Below are positions 44,342 through 56,031 of a stretch of DNA of 64,000 nucleotides, piece after piece. The notes below the pieces were generated by a model. That model was not told the origin of the DNA. It was given only the letters and a program-made list of their open reading frames with translations, and did not search any database. Source of the DNA: Gremmenia infestans (taxonomy: Eukaryota; Ascomycota; Leotiomycetes; Helotiales; Hamatocanthoscyphaceae); the NCBI GenBank assembly GCA_032629725.1, contig JAFEVB010000036.1, forward strand, positions 868,001-932,000. Reading direction: 5' to 3'. Position 1 is the first letter of the stretch. Every line of letters begins with the position of its first letter. The translations under genes were made by a program, and so were the position numbers.

Positions 44342-47145
44342 ATGAGTTCCGGTGGCAATAAAATCGGCCCTGGTGCAGGCCGAGCTGCCCCATCCGCCGC
44401 TTCGTCCATGACCTCGAGTAATCCCTCAATGCTGCTTGATAAGTTCAATGGCCGACGCTCAACTCCCGACTCGGAAGCATTGGCCAGCTCCGATGATGAA
44501 GCCGTTGGACATGATCAAGCTCAGCCAATTATTCCCCCTCAGAAGCCAACTCGAAGATCCTCTTGGCTCAATGACACAACGCAACCTGGTCCTCAACTCC
44601 GGAAAGGTTCATTTGCAAGCAGTTCAATGTCACCTACAGCCTCGTACCCTAATACACCATCTTCGGAGCCCCCTTCGTGGGCGACCCATGTCCAGGCAGG
44701 TAATGGAGTAGGTCGAGGACACCCCGGCTCAACATCATTTCCATGGGGAAGTGGTATTTGGAACAGCGAGTCGCGCAAAGAACCTCCTTCAAGACTGACT
44801 GAGGTTCTTCCATCGCCAACATCGATGGTTTCTCCTGGTTCCGCCGGAAACGGCTACTTCCATAGTGACTACAGCAACCAGGCATCTAATACAACCATTC
44901 CGTTTGCTATTCCGCTTCATCCAACACCCAAGACCTATCGATCACAGTCGTATTCCGTAGGCCAGCTTGATCCTGATTCTCCAGCATCCACGACCTCCTC
45001 AACTGCTGGTCCAGTGTTCGCCAGCGGTCGGGGAAGACCTGTCCCTCATTCAGGGCTTCAACATCGGCCATCACGCCCAAGCATGCTAAGTGAAATGTCG
45101 AATGAGGGGGGGTTAGGCAAGTTAAAGGAGGTCGATGATGATGACGACGAGAGCACCAATGGGTCCAATCATGGGGTTGTGCTACAGTCCAACGAAGCCA
45201 AGACTATCGAGATGCTAGCCAGAGAAAATGCAATATTACGGCAGCAGAACATGAACAACTCTCGCCTCCGGCCCCGCTCCTCTACGACTAGCGCTTTTGG
45301 CTTGGGAGGTACATATGGTATGCCGGAAGTTCTGCCAGAGGAGTCGGACTACGCCATTGACGAACTTGACGAGATCAATGAGCTCCAGGAGATTACTTCG
45401 AAAGGGTTGTCAGGTCGGAGGATGAGTGAGTATGGAGCAGCCGGCCAACCTAAAATGTCCTCATACGGTTCTCTCGAAAACCGCAAATTGGAAAACGTCA
45501 AGAGGGCTAATTGGCAGAGTTCCCTTGGTTTTGGCGGCTTGGCCGACATACCACAAAGCAGACGTCATTCCTTCGCGGATGTGCCGACTCGACAAGGATC
45601 TGTCAGTTCTGTTGGTGAACCTCTGTCGGCGCACGAGAGCAGCCTGCAAGAACAATTGTCACCAAAAGACTATCCAGTCAGGTATCAAGAAGGCGGTGGC
45701 TATTCCCTGAATGAACATGGTGAGTACATTTTCAATTGCTTCAGTCAGACTTTCAACCCGAACATGATTCATTTCAATGTCCGAACGGGTCTCTGTAGGA
45801 ACATCATGCTCACAACTTCTATCCACAGCCGCTTCCTACTTTGGTGGCATCGCCACTCTCCAGCGAAATCCCGAACCATATGGCTCAGCCAATTATCAGC
45901 CTTCAGCTTACCCATACGGCGCTCCTCAGTATGGTACTGGCCGAGCACCATCCCCTCACCGAAGCATGTATGGGGTTCCTCAACCTCGCCATAATCAGCT
46001 TCTTTACATCGTGTTGTTCAAATGCTCTCGCGCAGACGTCTTCTATGTTCAGGAGGGCACTGGACTCTCGGTCAAACCTGGAGACCTCGTCATTGTCGAA
46101 GCCGACCGTGGAACAGACTTGGGAACCGTAGCTCGAGATCAAGTTGACTGGGCTTCAGCGAAGGAGCTCAAGGAACACTACGCCGAGGAACACTATAAAT
46201 GGTTAATGATGTATTCTCAAGGTGCTGCAGGAACCCAAGATGGTACTGGTGCTGGTTTGATGGCCGCTTCCAATGGTCTGCAGGGTAGCGCTGTTGGCGG
46301 AATGGGACCTCCAAGTCAGCACGGCATGCAAGAGCCCAATCCCGGCGAGATCAAGCCCAAGATTATCAAACGCCTTGCTCAAAATCACGAGATACAAGCC
46401 CTTCGTGATAAGGAAGGTAATGAGGCGAAAGCGAAGCGCGTTTGTATGCAGAAGGTGAAGGAACATGGTCTCCACATGGAGATTCTAGATGCGGAATTCC
46501 AGATGTAATATCTACGACCATTTTTTGAAGAACTAGAACTGACTGTGCTCTAGGGATTGGAAGAAGCTTACATTCTACTACTTTGCAGATGCATACATCA
46601 ACTTCAACTCCCTGGTAACAGACCTTTTCAAGGTCTACAAGACCAGGATTTGGATGTCTGCCATCAACCCAGCATCCTTCGCCAGTCCATCACTTGGTCT
46701 CCAAGCTCCGAGTGGCATTGGCCCGGGTGCAGTTGGTGTCAGCCGAACTGCACAGAGCGAACGACGTCCATCCCAACCTGAGCAGCCTGCGTATGCCGCA
46801 CCACAGTCTGGGCGTGGGTACCAAGGAGTCTTCGCACAGCCTTTCACTCCTAGTGTTGATCGTGGAACCATGCCACCAACCGCATTCCAGCCATCTACTT
46901 ATACCTATGGATACTCTCCATTCACTGCCGCACCTCGAAACGTTGGTGTGAGCCCAGGGTACGTTCCTGCAGATTCATTCGGAGCATTTGCGGCCCAATC
47001 TGACTACCAGAGCGTACCGGGGAGATTTCCCTCTCCACACGGAGCGACTCCAACTCATGATGGACCTGAGTATGGCCGCAATGGCATTTCTACACCAAAC
47101 GAAGCCTGGATAAACAACTTTCAGGGGTTGTCTATGACCCGTTAA
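44342..47145 (+). CDS. PSP1 C-terminal-domain protein
   Basis: Exons 44342-45719, 45799-46504 and 46554-47145 give about 891 residues. The N-terminal half is disordered and Ser/Pro-rich with an acidic DDDDDES run and a short helix (NEAKTIEMLARENAILRQQN). The PSP1 domain follows the second junction: YIVLFKCSRADVFYVQEGTG, KPGDLVIVEADRGTDLGTV, then KRLAQNHEIQALRDKEGNEA and HMEILDAEFQMDWKKLTFYY. Yeast PSP1 was found as a high-copy suppressor of DNA polymerase alpha mutants; the domain also occurs in bacterial signal proteins, and its biochemistry is unclear. The tail is Gln/Pro/Tyr-rich. Two acceptors in phase (45798 and 45828) could begin exon 2, 10 residues apart. Start at the first good ATG. 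Confidence 0.87.
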
Positions 47146-48727
47146 CGTCGCCATGAACCATCAGCACCAGGACATTAGACATATCCCTTCGCCTCATCAC
47201 TTCGACATCTCATGATTTACTTTAGTTTCACCTGACAGAAATATTTCTCCCAATCCTCCTAGAGGGCTTATCTTGTATACAGCTACTTGGTGACCCCTAA
47301 GTTACGATACTAGACATGGGAGACTTATGTCTTGTTTGTCCTTAGAGACCCCCTTTGCTACGATATGATCTTCCGGCGTTACGAGATTGCGTGCTGGACT
47401 ACCCATCGACGCCTTAAATTGAACAGATCACGTCGAAGCAGCAATCTTATTTTTGCCTACATGATTTTCCATTTACTTGCTTCACTTACAAATCGACGAC
47501 GGCTACACCTCTGGTTTCCGAACGATAGAACTGGCCTTCACTCGGGTCAAAGGATACCTGATATAGACAATTGCTCACGCAGTTCATCATTCCGACTTGG
47601 AAACGAGTGAAGCACAACTAGACCCCCCGAACCACATCTACCTTCCTATTTGTCACTTCTTTTGCTTTCCAATAGGAGGATCTTTCCAACAATGCGCGCA
47701 TTACAGCAAGACCTGCGCTTTTCACCAACTACACTCGTTTTACTCTTCTCATCACTCACGACCACGAATTTGACGAATAAACAACTCTAAGAACGAGCGC
47801 ATTTGCCCAATTAGATAGAATTGCACATATTTGAACACATCTGGGGAATAGGAGTATCAAAAAAAGATTTGGGTATTTTTCATTTTCCAACTCACAGAGG
47901 CGAGGGAATGCAGCATTATCTCGTATCTTCTTCTTCTCTTTCGCTGCGGCTTTGTAAGGGGGTTTTCACTTAGCGGTAGCTAAAATGAAGATATGTCACA
48001 TATAGTTTATCTATTTACGAGTGAGTGAGGTGACCTTTAGTGGCATTTTTTGTGATTCTAGCTTCTATAAAAGGGTTATATAGCACCTTTTATATAATAG
48101 TTTTTGTAGCAGCTAGATAGGAAGTTTCATAGATCTGAGACATAACGCCATAATGCGCATATTAGAAAATAGGTACTTATTCATTAACTCGGACTACTTA
48201 GGGTACCCTTTCAGGATATTAGCAGTGCAAGAGCTTAAAAAGAGAAGCGAGACTTATGTACTAAAGACTTTCTTTCACTTTACTTGATTATTCGTGAAAA
48301 GAAGATTTCTTTCTTTCTTGATAATTAAAGGCTCTCTCTCTCTCTTCGCCCAAGACGATCAATCATTCAGCTTGAAGCTAGAATAGAAACTTATGTTCGA
48401 GTAGCGGTGGTAGTAGTAGGCATGTTAAGGATATAATAGGATATAATGAAATAGGCACAGTGAGATAAGTACATTTGGAAGAGAAGCAAAATCACGATTT
48501 GAGAGCAAGCAAGCTGTTTGCACAGCTTGCTGTAAGAATGACAAATGGGGAATTAAAATGGGAACATAACTTGACTTACCGCAATTGAACACTCAAGTCC
48601 CATGCCTATGATCGAGACTTGAGGAGGGCCGGAACCGAAGTCTTCCATACACATCACATAGCTATGCGTATGAAAACCCGTGTTTTAGTCGGTCCAAGAT
48701 GATTTGAAGTGGATAGTTGGGTATTAT
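47146..48727. other. Convergent intergenic 1.6 kb, no gene seen
   Basis: AT-rich in the middle (about 47850-48200) with several short runs such as tctctctctctctc near 48335-48348; probably 3' untranslated regions of the two flanking genes. Confidence 0.35.
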
Positions 48728-49790
48728 TTATGAGCCACCAAAATATCTAACAAGCAGTCTCTCGCGGTGTTGTACAAGATTCGCGCGCCTCCTCAATGCC
48801 CTGCAGAGCTTCTTCTCCTGCCACCCCAGCTCGTCATCCAGCAACAGTTGGGTATAAGCAAATATACTCGCATCGAACAGTGTTGGTTGAGAGGTGCCAA
48901 AGAACCACGAATCCTCCCCGAGTAGTATGGACAAGGCTTCGAATGCTTTGTCGGCCTCGCTGTATAGATCGTCGGTATCGATGATGGCGGTGTGTTTCAG
49001 TAGTTCGGCTTCCGCTGCTGAGCGGAGCTGGTGGGATATGGAGGCTCGGACGAGGGGGTTTGAGGAGGTGGGAGAGACGTAGAGGTGGTAGGCGACTGCA
49101 GAGAAGTTCAGGGGCTCGAGGTAGAGGGTGTATAGCTGGATGTTTTGTTAGAGCGTAGCTTTAGAAAGTCGGAAGCATCATATACCCAAGCATCTCGTAT
49201 CCGATGGTCAATAAGGGATTGGTATGCTTCATAACGCATGCTAGAAGACTCCTCGACTGTTTTGCCCTGCTCCTCTACATATCTGACGAGCTTATTTGAC
49301 GTTATAGGCGTGGGCGCTTCTTGGGGGTTCTTTGATGGAGGGAGGAGGAATGGTAGTACACCCGACGGAGAGGCATGGTTGTTTGAGGGCATCAGGCGGT
49401 AATTGATATCTGCAAAGTTCAAGAAAGTCTGTAGAAGCAAGCTAGTTAGAGAGCTACCCCTTGATCGATTCTGGTCTCACTGACCTGCCATTTCAAGCAA
49501 CTAGGATTATACGATGGCCGTCCAGCAGCCGCATCTTCCTTCTTGATGAAGACGTAAAGACTTGGTATCCTCGCAGGCTTGGGGGCGCGCTGTGGCAGGT
49601 CGTTTGGAGGGTATGTCAATACAGGGACCTTGTCGAAGAGTACTTTTACGGGCGCGGGGATTGAGAAGAAATGTCGGATTTTGCTCGTATGTTGTGCGAA
49701 GGAAGTCTGGCCATTAGGAGGGGCTCCGTCCTTGTTATCGGAGGTTTTATCTGACGGCATTGGGAAGAAGTCGATGTATAGAAATTTCAT
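48728..49790 (-). CDS. Metaxin-family outer-membrane protein (Sam35/Sam37-like)
   Basis: Exons 49790-49485, 49428-49186 and 49135-48728 give 318 residues. The fold is a two-domain GST-like arrangement: an N-terminal half (SLYVFIKKE, LKWQ then TFLNFADINYRLMPSNNHASPSGVLPFLLPP) as in the metaxin/Tom37 thioredoxin-like domain, and a C-terminal helical half ending SWFFGTSQPTLFDASIFAYTQLLLDDELGW, a classic metaxin GST-C motif. Metaxins, Sam35 and Sam37 belong to the SAM complex that inserts beta-barrels in the mitochondrial outer membrane. I cannot tell Sam35 from Sam37 with certainty; size and lack of a C-terminal membrane anchor favour Sam35. The start could also be the ATG at 49760. Confidence 0.82.
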
Positions 49791-49976
49791 CTACATATTT
49801 GTCCCTTGGAAGGGGACGCGAATTGTACCGTACAGTACATGGCGCTAGACAGGCGCACGCACCTGCACCTGCACCTGCACCGCACTTTGTGCCTGCAGAG
49901 CGGCCGCTTTCTCCGATGTCAAAAGAAACCGGATTGCCGTACGAAACACACGGACACTGTATGTACCTTGGGTATA

Positions 49977-50008
<32 letters not shown>

Positions 50009-50130
50009 GTCATCGTCGCTCAATATTCTTATCCCTATATTGCCAACATTCCAAAACCACCCATCAATACCTACCTACATACCTACCTACTCAGTTACCT
50101 TTAGCAAGCTACGCCAGACACTCGTTCAAA
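49791..50130. promoter_or_regulatory. Divergent promoter region with microsatellites
   Basis: Between the starts of the metaxin-like gene (minus) and the small Cys-rich gene (plus). It carries a trinucleotide gtc/cat repeat at 49976-50019 and short cctacata-type runs near 50070-50095; these may alter spacing of promoter elements. Confidence 0.4.
49976..50019. repeat. Trinucleotide microsatellite (gtc)n
   Basis: About seven gtc units followed by interrupted cat/cgt units. Confidence 0.85.
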
Positions 50131-50419
50131 ATGTCTCCCCCAACCTCTCCAGGCAATCTGCAAACAGTGCAACCAGCCACTACGCAGTCAATGAGTACGT
50201 CATCCTACTAGCATTTCTATCTTCATCATCATCATATGAACCGAGCTAACAATCAATCAATCAATTGCAGGCCTCGATCCTACCTCGCAACCGACGACAC
50301 AAGAACAAGCAAAGGAGTCGCAGGAGCAGGAAGTACATATGCGCGGCGGTGAAATGTGCCCTGGACGATTCTGCTTCATCATCCCATGTCCCTTGCCTTG
50401 CAACTTCTGTATTATTTAA
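50131..50419 (+). CDS. Small Cys-rich C-terminal protein, probably membrane-tethered
   Basis: Two exons, 50131-50194 and 50271-50419, with a CTAAC branch point (50246) before the acceptor, give 70 residues that no single open frame shows. The first 45 residues are polar and Gln/Thr-rich. The last 26 are MRGGEMCPGRFCFIIPCPLP then CNFCII, with cysteines 51, 56, 61, 65 and 68. This Gly-Gly plus short hydrophobic CPxPC tail resembles tiny fungal proteins I have seen annotated only as hypothetical, and it is reminiscent of CYSTM-like tails whose cysteines can be palmitoylated. Function unknown. A membrane-edge location is inferred. Confidence 0.65.
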
Positions 50420-52110
50420 AGCGGGTATGAATGAGGAACGTATGTGTACCTAGCAGCTGAGGTGGGAGGGAGAAGGCAGAGAGCCACATAATCGGTCTGT
50501 GAAGTTGGGACTTTTGAGGTTATCATGGTGCGATTAGATGAAAGTAGATTGAATGCAGGATACCCATATCTCTTATAGCACTCGGTGTCAAGACAAGAAA
50601 TAGAACCTAATGATCCGAGTAGAACACATTCACGAGTTAATAAGGCAGACAGGAACATATAGTGAAGTGCATAAACTTACTTTCCTCTATATTATCTAGC
50701 CAGAATTACTTGTACCTAGCTTTACCTCGGTACATACATAGGAAGTAGGTATATGCTTGGCATGACATCAAAGACTCAATTATTCTTTTGATTCGTCTAC
50801 TGTATGAACACCAGTAATTGATCCATCACGGCTTTCAGAATATATTCGACAATCAAAGCCCGCCCAAGCCTGTGTGTCTTCGTAGCCTTGACAGGTTAAG
50901 GCCAAAGCATTGATCGTTCCCCGAAGATGTAAACGAATTGATCAATTTAAAACCTCTTGATCATTGATCCAAAAAGAGGTTCTTATGAAATGCATCCAAG
51001 GTCTTCCTCGGTAACCTGTTTTGTAAGTCACAGCATCACCCGCCGCTATAACCTTAGTGAGCTCATCCCTCCACACTCTTGTCACCGAAAAGGAAAGATC
51101 ACGTTGATCCTTCTCTCTCCATCGTGGGGTAAAAAGCGGCGTGAGGTCTTTAAGTGGAGAAGCTAGACCGCCATCTCCGCATTTCAAATGGTCCGTCATC
51201 GGGATGCGTAGGAATATGGGGATCATGGTCAAAGCCTTTCTAGTCATGTGACTTAGCATAGCTAATGTAAATAATAGAGGCTTCACCTCTTCGCCATGGG
51301 CTATAACACGAAATGATTTATTACATCGGAATATAACCAGCAAAATCAGAGTCAAGTCTTACCTAAAAGCTATAGCTAAGTAAGCAGTACATAGTACGTA
51401 CCTTTTAAACATCGGCAGAACTCGGTATGTTACTGGCGGGGCGGGGCGGGGCCATTCACCCGTCGGTTGATGGATCCATGCAACGCTGCATTTGCATTCC
51501 GCATCTGCATCTGCATCCGGCTGCAAGACAGCCCTTTCAACTTCATCTGCATGCTTGATTCTGCCTGTGTTCCTCAAGCCAAGCTGTCTGTGAGTCTGTA
51601 CTTCGTACCTCTATATTACACAACATCGTTAGGGATTATTTACTGGTATTCTCGCCGTAGAGTAGAGAATACCGTAAACCTGCTCTTCTCCACATCTATC
51701 AAATCGACAGCCGCACTACTCGGTCCTACTACGAAGTAAACCTCTCCTCCCTTTAACCTAATCCAGCATCCCGACTTGACTCGACTCGAAAATATTTGAC
51801 CGAGACGGCGTTAAGATTAGTCGAAGCATCACCCCATCCCATCCCCATCTACCTACCCTAGGTACTTCGTATATTCCTTCGTACGATTCTGCATCATCCG
51901 CCGTTCGATCCGACGACATTGATAGAGTAACAAAGAATCACAACTCTTTTAGAATCTTTCTTCCTCCACAAAACGCAAAACTTGCTCGTGTGGCATTTTC
52001 ACCTCCCATCAGAGCCTCGCTCACCTCAACCTCATTACACCACACACATCTCACTAACCTCACCTCGCAAACAACCAAACAACACAACCCCATATCTACA
52101 ACCAGCGAGA
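50420..52110. other. Intergenic 1.7 kb, no gene supported
   Basis: One minus-strand frame (51355-50942) is 137 codons long but lacks an ATG at its start and has no motif; possible exon-like borders near 51300 do not join in frame. A GC-box-like run ggcggggcggggcggggcc lies at about 51435-51453. The last 300 bp, CT-rich, are the promoter of the small gene at 52111. Confidence 0.35.
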
Positions 52111-52446
52111 ATGGAAGCCCCATTCTCATCACCCTCCCACCAGAGGCCCTCCAACCAAACACAATCAACATATTTCACTCCATCGAGCTCCACATCCACA
52201 TCCACAAACACATCCTCGTCAGTGCAACCGAGTTCCTACACCCAAACCGCACCACCACAATACCAGTCCGCCCCCGCGCACCACCAACAAGCACAAACAC
52301 AAGCAGCGCAACAACAGCCAGCAGGAGGCAATGGAGATAGTGGTGGAACGACACCCTTCCTCCGGGATTTCAACCTAGTAGCCGAGGCAGCGAAACGGGC
52401 GCAGATGGCCGTCTTGATGCGGGATATGGAGGCTGTAGGATTATAA
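52111..52446 (+). CDS. Small Gln/Ser/Thr-rich protein with helical C-terminus
   Basis: Single exon, 111 residues. Residues 1-75 are low complexity (SSSTSTSTNTSSS, Gln runs). The C-terminal 28 residues, TPFLRDFNLVAEAAKRAQMA then VLMRDMEAVGL, form a clean amphipathic helix and look like a conserved short module. I cannot name the family. The in-frame ORF reaches back to a non-ATG codon at 51982, but the ATG at 52111 is the first good start. An absence of homology would argue for a chance frame. Confidence 0.55.
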   Translation: MEAPFSSPSHQRPSNQTQSTYFTPSSSTSTSTNTSSSVQPSSYTQTAPPQYQSAPAHHQQAQTQAAQQQPAGGNGDSGGTTPFLRDFNLVAEAAKRAQMAVLMRDMEAVGL

Positions 52447-53340
52447 TTATAATCCCTCTTTGCAGCCGCCACCTCACCTCACCTCACCTTGACGATTTTT
52501 TACCAATGAGTGAGGGCTTGGGGAAAGCGAAGCAAAGCAAAGCAAAGCAGAGCAGAGCAGAGCAATGCTCTAGTATCGAGAGACTCTATTCAGCGGAAGT
52601 GCAAGTACAGGCATGCTCCTTCCGAGCAGTCGTAGCATTGTCGGCGTAATCACAGGCAGGCGTTTTATGGAATGGAATGAATTGAATGAATTGGATTGGT
52701 TTGGGATGCGGGAGATGTATCATTCTGATTAGCGCCGCTTTTTTTATTTTTATGACTCTGATTCTGTGGCTACAGAGTCGTTCCTTGGATATGGAGGGAA
52801 CAAAGAAAGAAGGAAAGAAGTTAGCAAGAAGATGAGGGATAGAGATGAGGGATGGATATACCTATCTGTTAAGTCTAATCCAAAGAGGTTTCCCCTCATT
52901 GCGTTGATATCCTTGACTTGTGCATGTGATGAATGGTATGAAGGTATAAGAATCTCTTACCTCGAGGATCCTGTCAATTGGCAAGTAAAATGGCTTTAAT
53001 ACACATGTAGATCTCGGAAAGTCCTATATTGACCTGGAACTTTGTGAATGGAGTATTCCAACCAACACAGTATTATCATGTGTAGAAGTGATTTATTCCC
53101 TATGAACAAATAGGCCCTGTATCCTTCGCCAGCCATCAATCAATTCAAGCCCTGTGACAGACAAGTCTAACATAACAAAACCCCCCATTACGCTCGCGAT
53201 TGAATCCCACGCCTATCCACCCGAATGACAATTCCACCAACTCGATAAAACGAAGAACCCCCGATACACCTATTCCATGATGCTATGCTGAGATGAGAAG
53301 AACGCCACGCCTGCCGGAGAAGAGAACCGAGGAAAGTGCC
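52447..53340. other. Convergent intergenic region with simple repeats
   Basis: No gene. Tandem ctcac units occur at about 52470-52490 and gcaaa/gcaga units at 52527-52565. Probably 3' untranslated regions. Confidence 0.4.
52527..52565. repeat. Pentanucleotide repeat (agcaa/agcag)n
   Basis: About seven tandem units of agcaa drifting into agcag. Confidence 0.75.
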
Positions 53341-56031
53341 TTAGTGGATTTTGGCATAATCATCAATATTTACGAATGCACCAGGACCACCGCTATCTCG
53401 GAGATCGTCCAACAGCACGCTGGTTTGTTGATAGAGCTGTTCGAGAGCAGTCGAGGATGATTTGCCGAGAGATGCTACATGGGATTAGATACCCGGTTTA
53501 GAGTAAGAGGGGAAAGAAAAGTACTTACATAAGATGGCCGAATTCAGTTCGTCTGCTACTGCTTCCCGGCCGCTAATATCCAACAGGTAGGCTAAAGAGC
53601 TTTCGGTGAATGGATCCTTGTAAGCCATCAGAGCAAAAGCGTCCTGAAGAGCTTTCTTCACTTCGCTTCGCGGGTCGTTTTTGAACTCGGCGTCTAGAGC
53701 TTGTCCATAGAAAAGCGTGTCTTGGGTCAGTTGCTGATACCTTGCTTCATTATCGACAGGTAATTCTTCAGTCTCCATACGATCATGGTTGTTATTCTGA
53801 TTTTGCTGATCGTCTATTTCCATGTCGTGGCTGACATATTCGTCGTAGTGGTAAGCTGGTCCGTGGCCGTTGCTCTTCTTAATTCCATTTGTACTCCAGG
53901 ACCGCTGCATTTCGGCACCTTGCCGGATCATCTCGATAAACCTTCGAATCCGTAACCGAAAGTAGACGTGCTTGTTATCTTTGAGAACTTGTGGATAGAA
54001 AGCATTGGTGTATTTGAGAGCCTTTTCGATATCGCCTTCCGAGACGGCCTTCCGAATCCCTATAGTTTGTGAATAACTCATAGGTTGAGAGCTTGCTTTG
54101 TCTGATATGCTTACCTTGTCGATGGCCAGCATCTTCGTCCTCCTTCACATCAAACCCCTGCACTTCTGCATGTGGATCGATTGTCAACGCTTTCTTCTCC
54201 GCGTATACTTCATTGGCGAACGCCTTGGCTGTTTTCGTGTGCCCATTGTGGGTTAGAAATTGAAGGACAAGTGACTGGATCAAGTCTGTCTCGTTCATAG
54301 GAGGTGCTAGCTTTGCGGTGCTACAATTGTTAATAATCTACGGTCTTTGGGGAATTCTCGAGGTATACCTTGTACACTCGATTTCTAACCGAATGCGTCT
54401 TTTCTCCTCCTGTAACGCCGTGTTAGCCAGTATTCCTCTGACTACTTCCTCATTATCGCATATGTTTTGAGACAGTTGGGGTACCTCTGGCGATTTTCGT
54501 GAAGGAGGTTGTTTTAACAAAAAGGACCCCGACTGCCTCCAGAGGCCAACCGGCGGAAGTCGACGAGCAGGCGAAGGAAGATGCGCTCGAGTAAATGAAG
54601 GACTCGATGGTCTGCTGAGCCAGTTGCGGTGCTCTTCCTCATCCATGGTGATGGGAGAATATGATAAATGTTGTGAAAAATTGGTTCACTTACAACCATC
54701 ATCCCGTCGATATCAAATACAAATGGCGTCTGACCGAAGTTTATTCTCACGTGCTCTCCGGGCTTCTTCATCCCGACGGAAGGAAAGAGCTTTATATTGC
54801 TCTTGATCTCGCGGAAGGCGTTACCTAGTAGGTGTCAGAAACTTTGAGACTTCTGAATGTACTCCCAGGGAGCTTTGCTTCACATAAGTCATTCCACCGG
54901 CCGACATGAGGGATACTAACTTAAAAAGTCTCCATTTTTTGTAAAGAATGCACAACCCGTCCTGAAGTTTACACCGCAACCAATAACATCAGTTGCTGCG
55001 AAAGGAGGTCCGTAATGCTTGCCAGAGCTCTGGCCCCCATATGAATGGCCATCATCTCCGTGGTACGCCCATGATTCAGGTTCCCATCCAGGTACTCTTG
55101 ATAATGGTGCGTTTTTACTTGAAAATCCAACCCCAACGGTACTTCTGCAGATAAAGTCAGCGTTTAGTAAATACATGTATCGAGGGAAAATGGCATACTC
55201 TTCCCTTTTTCGTGAAATGATGGTTACTTCGTAGTAATAGATCCCGCATTGAGTTGGCATAGGATAATCCGCCCGAATAGAACACGCTTCATGGTCTCGT
55301 TCTCGATCAGATTTGGGTCCAGTAAATTTGACTTCTTGTCCATCTGACAACACCTCTAATCCTCCATATTTATCAGTACTGCTCCATCTAGATGGCAGAC
55401 GGGGTACCGTCTCATCTTCAACTGGCAAAGCTTTCTCGATAATATCATAAGTCATGCCTCGATGTGAAGGGGCTAATTTCGTGTGTAGATTTAGGCTGCT
55501 TGCGCTTGTCGAAAGAGACCCAGATTGTGACGCCTGGGCTTGTGGCTCTTCCTTTTGAGCTCGTAATCTCGCTTTGTATGATTCTTCAAGTCTTTGAATA
55601 TATTTGGAGCCCTTTAGATATGAAGGTACGAAGAAATGGTCGGCATGCCCCAGCCCAGCATATCCCTCCCCGTCCATTATGGTAGAAAACGCCTGCGAGA
55701 AACTTGGTAAATGCCCACTTCGACCCCAGGAACTCGATTGCCCGTGCACACTCGCGTTTGCGCCAAAGTCTATATCATATGCTCGAGAATCGTATGGCAG
55801 GCGGCCTAAGTATTGGTAGGTAGGATCCGCGCTGAAGTCGTTGGGGTGATTGAGTAGATGGGCAAATGCACCGGCTCTCGTCGGCTGAAGATATGACTGT
55901 GAGGTAGCTGCTGGAGTAACTCCGGAAACGACTGAAGCATACGAAGAACGTCGAGGGGCAAATCCGGGAGCCCCAGTCGGCATGCTCAAATCTGGAACCC
56001 CCGGTGAACCTGTAGGGTACGAGTTCGTCAT
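53341..56031 (-). CDS. GID1: SPRY-LisH-CTLH-CRA protein, Gid1/Vid30 (RanBPM) family
   Basis: Core scaffold of the GID/CTLH ubiquitin ligase, which in yeast degrades gluconeogenic enzymes. Seven exons (56031-55199, 55144-54921, 54824-54694, 54637-54369, 54320-54115, 54059-53529, 53474-53341) give 775 residues. Order: disordered N-terminus; SPRY domain (about 215-395, with YYYEVTIISRKREESTVGVGF and YHGDDGHSYGGQSSGKHYGP, the substrate-receptor binding face); LisH (about 493-525, NETDLIQSLVLQFLTHNGH); CTLH (about 553-610, IRKAVSEGDIEKALKY); CRA to the end. A serine/proline-rich insertion lies between SPRY and LisH. The intron after ...DGMMV ends at GATGAG. Start at 56031 because the frame upstream begins at a TTG. 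The symbol is by family. Confidence 0.9.

Noticed and set aside
49976..50019. Coding trinucleotide tract
   Set aside because: Lies between two divergent genes, outside any supported exon.
50942..51355. 137-codon frame on the minus strand
   Set aside because: No ATG at the start, no domain, and candidate splice borders nearby do not join in phase.
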